Shown here piece by piece: positions 58,491 to 64,000 of a stretch of DNA of 64,000 nt. A program made the position numbers and the translations under genes. Origin of the DNA: JAPULR01 sp965238215 (lineage in GTDB: Bacteria > Chloroflexota > Dehalococcoidia > Lucifugimonadales > GCA-2712585); the NCBI GenBank assembly GCA_965238215.1, contig OZ250180.1, forward strand, positions 1,798,001 to 1,862,000, in the 5' to 3' direction. Every line of letters begins with the position of its first letter. The stretch's first letter is position 1. The notes below the pieces were generated by a model, which had not been told where the DNA came from, ran no database searches, and worked only from the letters and a program-made list of their open reading frames with translations.

Positions 58491-59351
58491 CTAATCCCCC
58501 GCTGGGTTGGCGGACCCGGGGGCGCAGCGGGCCCGCAGCGACTCCACCACGTCTTCCGGTGGTCCGGCGTCGCCGGGCAGCGTGTCGTCCCCCTGGTCAA
58601 GGGCGTGATAGTCGCTGCCACCGCAGGGAAGCAGGTCGAAGCTGCGGGCAGTCTCCCGCAGCTGATTCACCATCTTGGGCGAGTAGTTGCCGTAATAGAC
58701 TTCCATTCCCGCCAGCCCAGCCTGTTTCATCTGGCGCAAGTGCGTGTCCAGATTGTTTACGTAGGAAGGATGGGCCAGCACGGCGGCGCCACCCACGCCA
58801 CGGATGATGCCGATGGCGTCCTCCGGGCTGAGCTTCTGCCGGTCCACGTAAGCGGGGCCGTCACGGCCCAGGTAAAGGTCGAAGGCCTCCCGCACACCGG
58901 GCACGTATCCCCGTTCCACCATGGCCAGGGCAATGTGGGGCCGCCCAACGGCGCCGTCTCCGGCGAAGTGCAGCACCCGCTCCCATTCCACGGGCAGGCC
59001 CAAGCTTTTGAGCCGCTCCACCATGGCCTGTCCCCGGCCGACTCTTCCCTCCCGAAAGCCCGCCAATAGCAACTGAAATTCCTCGTCCTTCCAGTCCAGA
59101 AAATACCCGAGAACGTGGATCTCCGAGTCTCCCGCCTCGGTGCTGAGCTCAATACCTGGTATCAGAGATAGATGGGGAAACCGGGCCTTTGCCTCGTAGG
59201 CTTCCGTCAACCCTTCCGTGGAGTCGTGGTCGGTGATGGCGGCGAACCGTAGGCCGCGCTCGCCCAGCAGGTTCACCAGCTCCGTCGGCGACAATCGGCC
59301 GTCGGAGGCCGTGGTGTGCAGATGAAGGTCGACGGTTGCCAAGACGTTCAC
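58491..59351 (-). CDS. PHP-domain phosphoesterase
   Basis: A 286-residue PHP protein starting with a GTG that overlaps the stop of a 28-codon frame (GTGA). Metal ligands are D-L-H-L-H-T-T-A-S-D-G near residue 8, I-T-D-H-D-S-T, and later H-P-S-Y and G-G-S-D-Y-H. It resembles the TrpH/RNase AM group, which removes nucleotides from RNA 5' ends or degrades pAp. The neighbours YmdB and RNase Y fit a role in RNA turnover. Confidence 0.87.
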   Translation of the reverse strand: MNVLATVDLHLHTTASDGRLSPTELVNLLGERGLRFAAITDHDSTEGLTEAYEAKARFPHLSLIPGIELSTEAGDSEIHVLGYFLDWKDEEFQLLLAGFREGRVGRGQAMVERLKSLGLPVEWERVLHFAGDGAVGRPHIALAMVERGYVPGVREAFDLYLGRDGPAYVDRQKLSPEDAIGIIRGVGGAAVLAHPSYVNNLDTHLRQMKQAGLAGMEVYYGNYSPKMVNQLRETARSFDLLPCGGSDYHALDQGDDTLPGDAGPPEDVVESLRARCAPGSANPAGD

Positions 59352-59434
59352 TCCACCAGCCGGTCTACCCGCTCCGTCGGCGAAAGCCGACCAATGGAGG
59401 CGGTAATATAAGTGTGCAGGTCTATAGACGCCAT
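59348..59434 (-). CDS. 28-residue micro-ORF resembling the PHP protein's N-terminus
   Basis: The frame from ATG 59434 reads S-I-D-L-H-T-Y-I-T-A-S-I-G-R-L-S-P-T-E-R-V and ends in TGA overlapping the GTG of the PHP gene. It aligns with the PHP start (V-D-L-H-L-H-T-T-A-S-D-G-R-L-S-P-T-E-L-V). It may be a partial duplication, now a coupling leader peptide, or a non-functional relic. Confidence 0.45.
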   Translation of the reverse strand: MASIDLHTYITASIGRLSPTERVDRLVE

Positions 59435-59439
59435 GCCCT

Positions 59440-60210
59440 TTAATCCACTAACCGGTCCACTCGCTGGATAGACGAAGCCCGGCCCGTCTCATCGTCAATA
59501 TCCACGAACACGGAGTTGAAAGTCACTGGGCCTTTCGCCACGGAGAAGCGCTGTGGGGTTTGTGTGAGGAACTTCTCCAGCACGGCATTGGGGTCGGAGC
59601 CGATAACTGAGTTGACGGGGCCTACCATTCCCAGGTCGGAGACGTAGGCCGTTCCTTCCGGCATTATGCGGTTGTCTGCCGTGGGCACGTGGGTATGTGT
59701 CCCCACTACGGCGCTCACCCTTCCGTCCAGAAACCAGCCTAGGGCCTGCTTCTCGGACGTGGCTTCGGCGTGAAAGTCCACTAGCACAATGGTGTCCGGC
59801 GGGCCACCCACTTCCGCAAGGACCCGTTCCGCCTCGCGGAAGGGGCAGTCCAGGGGTTCCATGAATACCCGACCCATCAGGTTCAGCGTTACCACCTTGC
59901 CCAGCCGCAGGTGGCCTCTGCCGGGCACGCCGGGGGGGAAGTTGGAAGGCCGGACGATGGGCAGATCTTCCTGTAGATGCGGGATAATTTCCTTCTTTCG
60001 CCAGATGTGGTTGCCGGTAGTCAAAATGTCCACGCCGGCCCGGAGGAGATCCTGGGCAGTGTCGTAGGTTATGCCTAAGCCCCCGGCGGCGTTCTCCCCG
60101 TTGCACACCACCAAGTCCAGCCGGTACTCCCGGCGGAGGGAGGGCAGCAACCGTTGGACGGCCTTGCGGCCGGGGCTGCCTATAACGTCGCCAATCATCA
60201 GGACGCGCAC
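59440..60210 (-). CDS. ymdB: YmdB-type metallophosphoesterase
   Basis: A 256-residue calcineurin-like phosphoesterase. Metal motifs are I-G-D-V-I-G at the start, N-G-E-N-A-A-G-G-L-G-I, T-T-G-N-H-I-W, V-D-F-H-A-E-A-T-S-E-K and G-T-H-T-H-V-P-T-A-D. In Bacillus YmdB hydrolyses 2',3'-cAMP-like compounds, affects biofilm and sporulation and is encoded next to RNase Y, as here. The order rny-ymdB is conserved. Confidence 0.92.
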   Translation of the reverse strand: MRVLMIGDVIGSPGRKAVQRLLPSLRREYRLDLVVCNGENAAGGLGITYDTAQDLLRAGVDILTTGNHIWRKKEIIPHLQEDLPIVRPSNFPPGVPGRGHLRLGKVVTLNLMGRVFMEPLDCPFREAERVLAEVGGPPDTIVLVDFHAEATSEKQALGWFLDGRVSAVVGTHTHVPTADNRIMPEGTAYVSDLGMVGPVNSVIGSDPNAVLEKFLTQTPQRFSVAKGPVTFNSVFVDIDDETGRASSIQRVDRLVD

Positions 60211-60317
60211 GAGGGTCTATCCGCCTCTCTCGACTGCGCTGGGCGCGGATACGCTCCGCATACGGATTATGGGGTCTGCGTAGGTCATGTCGAATTCGGC
60301 CCAGCGTCTCGGGGGAG

Positions 60318-61805
60318 CTAGTGGGCAATCTCCACGTTGCGGGTTTCCCGCACCACGGTCACCTTTATCTGACCGGGGTAGATCAGCTCCTCTTCCACCT
60401 TCTTGGCCACGTCCCTGGCCAGGACGGCTGCCCTGAAGTCGTCGATGTGCTCCGGCCTGACGATTATCCGCACTTCTCGACCGGCCTGAATGGCGTAGGC
60501 CTTTTGCACACCGTCGAAGCTCGTCGCAACGCCCTCCAGGGCCTCCAAGCGCTGGATGTACTGTTCCAGGCTCTCCTTGCGGGCGCCTGGGCGGGCCGCG
60601 CTGATGGCGTCGGCGGCGGCCACGATGAGGGCCTCGACGGAACCCCGGTCGTCTTCGTGATGTTCCACGATGGCTCTACGCACCTCGGCATCAATGCCGT
60701 ATTTCTCCGCGATGTCGGCGCCTATGTCCACGTGGCTGCCCTGCACCTCGTGAGTCATGGCCTTGCCGATGTCGTGGAGCAGCCCGCCGGCCTTGGCGAC
60801 TTCGACGTCCGCTCCCATCTCGGAGGCAATCATTCCCGCCAGAAGGGAGACTTCCACCGAATGTTGGAGGATGTTCTCGCCATAGCTGTACCGGTACTTC
60901 AACCGGCCCAGGAGCTTCATCAGGTCCGGGTTGAGGCCCATCACGTTGGCGTCGAAGGTTGCTTCCTCCCCCGACTTGTGGATGGTCTCCTCCACCTCGA
61001 CCTGGGACTTGCGGACTATGTCCTCTATCCGGCTGGGGTGGATGCGACCGTCCTGAATCAGCTTCTCAAGCGCGATGCGAGCAATCTCCCGACGGATGGG
61101 GTCGAAGCAGGAGATGGTAATCATCTCCGGCGTGTCGTCTATGAGAATGTCCACGCCCATCGCTGCTTCCATTGCGCGAATGTTCCGGCCTTCACGGCCG
61201 ATGAGGCGGCCCTTCATCCCGTCGCTGGGCAGGGACACACGTGATGTGCTCCTCTCGGAAACCACGTCCGAGGCCAGCCGTTGGATAGCCAGAGTTATTA
61301 CCTTCCGGGCCTCGTCGTCCACCCGCTCCCGCATCTGGCGCTCTAACTCGTAGTAGCGCTTGGCCAGGTCGTGGCTCATCTCCTGCTCTGCGCGGTTGAG
61401 AACCACGCCGCGGGCCTCGTCGGAAGAGAGGCCGGCAATCCGTTCTAGCTGTTCAATCTGCTCCTGTTTAAGTTCTTCCAGGCGGGCTTTAGTCTCTTCA
61501 ACGCCCGCTTCTTTGGATTCAATGCCGGATTCGCGCTTGTCCAGGGTCTGAGTCCGGTTCTCCAGGTTCTCCTCCCTGCGCCGGTGGCGCTTCTCCTGCG
61601 TACGCAGGTCCCGGCGTCTCTCTTTGACTTCCTCTTCAGCGCCGGACCGGAGTTTCAAGGCAGCTTCTCGCCCTTCAAGTAAGAGTTTGCGCTTCTGCTC
61701 TTCGGCCTCCTCCATTAGTTGATGAGCTTGTAGCCTTGCGGCCTTGATGCCTTTGCCAGTCAGTGCTGAGAGGAAGGCGGCAATAAAGTTCGGCAAGATG
61801 GTCAC
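60318..61805 (-). CDS. rny: Ribonuclease Y
   Basis: A 495-residue endoribonuclease that starts mRNA decay. After a short hydrophobic N-terminus comes a long coiled coil (about 25-140), a KH domain with S-D-G-M-K-G-R-L-I-G-R-E-G-R-N-I-R, and an HD domain with L-L-H-D-I-G-K-A and H-H-E-D. The GTG start at 61805 gives a hydrophobic segment of only about 18 residues, weaker than the usual membrane anchor. Confidence 0.94.
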   Translation of the reverse strand: MTILPNFIAAFLSALTGKGIKAARLQAHQLMEEAEEQKRKLLLEGREAALKLRSGAEEEVKERRRDLRTQEKRHRRREENLENRTQTLDKRESGIESKEAGVEETKARLEELKQEQIEQLERIAGLSSDEARGVVLNRAEQEMSHDLAKRYYELERQMRERVDDEARKVITLAIQRLASDVVSERSTSRVSLPSDGMKGRLIGREGRNIRAMEAAMGVDILIDDTPEMITISCFDPIRREIARIALEKLIQDGRIHPSRIEDIVRKSQVEVEETIHKSGEEATFDANVMGLNPDLMKLLGRLKYRYSYGENILQHSVEVSLLAGMIASEMGADVEVAKAGGLLHDIGKAMTHEVQGSHVDIGADIAEKYGIDAEVRRAIVEHHEDDRGSVEALIVAAADAISAARPGARKESLEQYIQRLEALEGVATSFDGVQKAYAIQAGREVRIIVRPEHIDDFRAAVLARDVAKKVEEELIYPGQIKVTVVRETRNVEIAH

Positions 61806-61950
61806 CGTCCTTCCGAAAAACTAGACCCTACTATTCAGTTTTAATAATTGATATGCAGGAATCCGAATTTCGCAATGATAGCCCTTGCGGAAACAGGGTG
61901 TCAAGAATTCACTGCTTCTCTGAGTGCAGGTTAGCGTTGCGGACCGGGCC

Positions 61951-62703
61951 TTAGCCTCTGTCAGGAAGCAGCTCTCTACGACCCTTGTACAGCCCGATTC
62001 CAAGCACGAAGTAGCAGACGGTGCCGAGGAAGAGAGCGCCGCTGGAAATCAACAGCATGACGCTGATGTTGACGTCGTGGATGTGCTGGAGGATTATCAG
62101 GTTCAGCAGCAGCAACACTCCGATGAACACCAGTCCGTAGGCGGCCGCCTTGAAGGTGTTCATCTCTGAGAACCTGGACGCAAGACCGAGTCCCAGTAAA
62201 ATGGACGCAACGCAGGAAATGGCAAGGAAGCCGATATGCAGTGCGCCGCCGCCGCCGTAAATAGTCACCGCAAGATCCTGCAGCTGGGCTTGCACTTCCG
62301 GCCCGGTACCCCCTCCAATGCCGTGAGTCATAAAATGGACCACCATGTGATTAGTCGCCATTTGGAGAGCATAGACGCCCCAGCAGAACAGCATCCCTAT
62401 CAGCCCCGTACGCAACACCATCCCCGCAACGGTTCGTTGACAGCCGGTCAGTCGGAAGAATGGCATAACGCCGAAAGCCTCCAGCAGGACTCCAAAGATT
62501 AAGACCAGTGGCATCGAGTGGGTAAGGAAAGGTTGTCGGCCAGTGTGGAGACCGCCTCCGCAAAGTCGGTTTGGTCCACCGGGTCTATCAGGAAGCTGCC
62601 GGGGGCGAACAGGCCCCCTATTACCAGGGAAATCACCCCTAATATTAAGGGCAGCCCCTGCCAGGCTGTTCGGCGCCGTCGAATTACCCGTCATCATACT
62701 CAT
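61951..62703 (-). pseudogene. Membrane protein with two compensating frameshifts
   Basis: Residues after about 70 form a membrane protein with five hydrophobic helices (M-P-L-V-L-I-F-G-V-L, then G-M-L-F-C-W-G-V-Y). The stretch from 62645 to 62525 makes sense only in another frame, where it reads I-L-G-V-I-S-L-V-I-G-G-L-F-A-P-G and D-P-V-D-Q-T-D-F-A-E-A. An extra A near 62645 and a missing base near 62525 would explain this, restoring the original frame. Either both are sequence errors or the gene carries a compensated pair of indels. No family name is assigned. Confidence 0.62.
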
Positions 62704-62778
62704 AGCAACAACCGCAATTCGCCATATTCACTTGAGGCGGAATCCTATCAGCCAACCCGACGCCCTATCTGGAATCCC

Positions 62779-63531
62779 CTACGCCTTCCATTCCAGCGTT
62801 GCCTTCAAATTGTTGAGATTGCTCCAGTTAATTCTTTCTTCATGTTGTAATCGCCCCACCACAATGCCTGGGGATATTCCCTGCTTGTCAGCGAAGGCGA
62901 CGACATCTCCCGCGTCGAAGTCTAGAGCGTCCGAGAACGTCCTCCAGTCCCTGGGAGATATGAGAAAGTTGGTGGCCCACCGGTCGGCTTGTTCCTCTTG
63001 CTCGGTGGCCTGCTTGTCCTTCGTCTGCACAAACATTTGGCGTTTTCCGTGGAGCAGTACGTGGGCGGACTCGTGGAAGAAGCTGAACCAGAGTTGGTCG
63101 TCCCGCTTATGGCGGGCCGTCAACTGAATCAACGCTTTCTTTGGGGAGATCCATCGGGTGGCTGCGTGAAGGGATGTCTTGGGAAAGGGTTTGATGATGG
63201 CCAGAACTACACCTGCATCTTGGCACAGCAGTTGCGCTGTATGGATGGATTCCGTGGTTTGATCAGCAGTGAGTGAGCGAATCTTGGTGAGTGTTTGAAC
63301 TAACAAACGCTTGTCAAATGGCTGGGTAGATATCCTATTTGCTTCAATCTCCCCCAAGCGAAGCCACGTCGCCAGGGCATATCGATTGCTCCTGAAAGAT
63401 GGGGAGTGTCTGTAGGCGACGCTAGATAGCAGCTTCTCTCCATACGTGGTATTCCAGGCATCTATGGAACCTACGCCGAAGAAGCGCAGGACCGCCCCGA
63501 CTCTTTCCGCCTTCGATGCGGGCTTTGACAT
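62779..63531 (-). CDS. ImmA/IrrE-type metallopeptidase
   Basis: A 250-residue zinc protease-like protein with F-F-H-E-S-A-H-V-L-L-H near residue 155 and the downstream E-Q-E-A-D-R-W-A-T-N helix. ImmA/IrrE proteins cleave repressors. Here the protein looks like the C-terminal part of the HigA-ImmA fusion proteins. Its ATG (63531) overlaps the HigA-like gene by 61 bp. Adding one G to a G6 run at the overlap would fuse the two frames as K-R-G-G-M-S. Confidence 0.83.
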   Translation of the reverse strand: MSKPASKAERVGAVLRFFGVGSIDAWNTTYGEKLLSSVAYRHSPSFRSNRYALATWLRLGEIEANRISTQPFDKRLLVQTLTKIRSLTADQTTESIHTAQLLCQDAGVVLAIIKPFPKTSLHAATRWISPKKALIQLTARHKRDDQLWFSFFHESAHVLLHGKRQMFVQTKDKQATEQEEQADRWATNFLISPRDWRTFSDALDFDAGDVVAFADKQGISPGIVVGRLQHEERINWSNLNNLKATLEWKA

Positions 63532-63872
63532 GCCCCCCGCTTCACTAACTCGCTGACGGGAAAGCTCTTTGCCCAGGCTTGTTGATTCTCCGCTTCTTGC
63601 GCTTCTTCCTGCCGTTGCAAGTGAAGCCGGTAGTCGGCCTCGATGCCGAGCCAGATCCGGGCGTCCAATCCCAGCGTCTTCTCCAACTGAATGGCCGTAG
63701 CCGGCTCGACGGGAGCCTTCCCCGATAATATCTCGCTAATCAGCTTGGGCGAGCGGCTGCATCGTCGAGCCAACTCGGCTTGGGACATCTGCAGCGCATC
63801 CAAGTGCTCCTCCAGAATTTCGCCTGGCGGCACGGCATAATCCGGTTGATATACATACGTTGCCTTGGTCAT
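63471..63872 (-). CDS. HigA-type XRE antitoxin
   Basis: The first 100 residues form a HigA antitoxin: V-P-P-G-E-I-L-E-E-H-L, S-Q-A-E-L-A-R-R-C-S-R-S-P-K-L-I-S-E-I-L, and T-A-I-Q-L-E-K-T-L-G-L. Beyond G-K... the segment F-P-V-S-E-L-V-K-R-G is the normal linker in HigA-ImmA fusions; after it, the Arg-rich tail seems out of frame. AGGAGG precedes the ATG. The toxin gene precedes it by 11 bp. Confidence 0.82.
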   Translation of the reverse strand: MTKATYVYQPDYAVPPGEILEEHLDALQMSQAELARRCSRSPKLISEILSGKAPVEPATAIQLEKTLGLDARIWLGIEADYRLHLQRQEEAQEAENQQAWAKSFPVSELVKRGACQSPHRRRKESGRSCASSA

Positions 63873-63883
63873 AGCTACCCTCC

Positions 63884-64000
63884 TTAGTGGTAGTCAACAA
63901 TCTCCAAGATAACAATGGCTGTTATCCTACCTCTGTCCAATCCCCCGTCTTCTCTCGTGGGCACAGGCTCGTGGTTGGGCGCGAATACCAGGCGGTGTGG
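63884..64000 (-). CDS. HigB-type toxin, C-terminal fragment (start outside window)
   Basis: The last 38 residues of a RelE/HigB-like RNase toxin run to the window end: H-R-L-V-F-A-P-N-H-E-P-V-P, E-D-G-G-L, then I-T-A-I-V-I-L-E-I-V-D-Y-H and TAA at 63884-63886. The gene precedes the HigA antitoxin by 11 bp, the normal HigBA order. The rest lies beyond 64000. Confidence 0.75.
   Translation of the reverse strand, partial: PHRLVFAPNHEPVPTREDGGLDRGRITAIVILEIVDYH

Overview
The window is GC-rich, densely packed bacterial chromosome with no rRNA operon, no recognisable transposase and no CRISPR array. The gene set (split glycine decarboxylase gcvPA/gcvPB, RNase Y, YmdB, PlsY, TatABC, MinD with a MinE-like partner, a PPi-type phosphofructokinase, many small toxin-antitoxin loci, intergenic GC-rich hairpin repeats) fits an uncultured Chloroflexota, probably Dehalococcoidia or SAR202-like. 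This is an inference from gene families, not proof.

Layout. 0-5 kb: a TldE/PmbA gene cut by the left edge, a HEAT-repeat protein, a VapBC-type locus, a phosphofructokinase and a HicA-HicB gene fusion. 5-9 kb: a split thiamine-diphosphate decarboxylase operon with a degenerate third subunit, then a zinc-ribbon gene between two tandem-repeat tracts. 8.4-20.5 kb: catabolic and housekeeping genes (frameshifted uracil-DNA glycosylase, carboxymuconolactone decarboxylase-like protein, tartrate/isopropylmalate dehydrogenase-like protein with an extra Cys domain, class V aminotransferase, dihydropyrimidinase, MinDE, IMPase, DapA-like lyase, SDR, gamma-glutamyltransferase). 20.6-22.3 kb: three tandem paralogues of a small HEPN/PaREP1-like protein; a fourth lies at 34.9 kb. 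22.3-33.8 kb: metF, a MidA-like methyltransferase, an HD protein, trmI, a peroxiredoxin, the glycine cleavage operon and an amidase. 33.9-41.4 kb: a sulfurtransferase, a HEPN/nucleotidyltransferase-like pair, a LutABC-type cluster, tRNA-Sec and thioredoxin. 41.5-47.7 kb: an RNA methyltransferase-Maf fusion, tatA/tatC, a long 128-bp tandem repeat, a second tatA and nadE. 47.7-55 kb: an accessory region with a DNA adenine methylase between duplicated nadE 3' ends, a three-Cys-motif protein with its TcmP partner, a thiol dioxygenase with a four-domain rhodanese, and an overlapping TIR-like/RNase HI pair. 55-64 kb: recA-recX, duplicated zinc-finger membrane proteins, plsY, a PHP phosphoesterase, ymdB, rny, a membrane protein with two compensating frameshifts and a HigB-HigA-ImmA locus.

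The most coherent unusual signal is selenocysteine decoding. A tRNA-Sec gene (40890-40986, minus) shares the window with two genes carrying an in-frame TGA exactly at the redox-active Cys position: a peroxiredoxin (T-x-x-U, TGA at 26265-26267) and a two-domain rhodanese (U-Q-A-G-I-R, TGA at 34611-34613). Both have hairpins just downstream that could act as bacterial SECIS elements. selA, selB and selD are not in the window. The best candidate for an undescribed defence module is the overlapping pair of a TIR-like protein, with an uncharacterised N-terminal domain, and RNase HI (53566-54857), set in AT-richer DNA.
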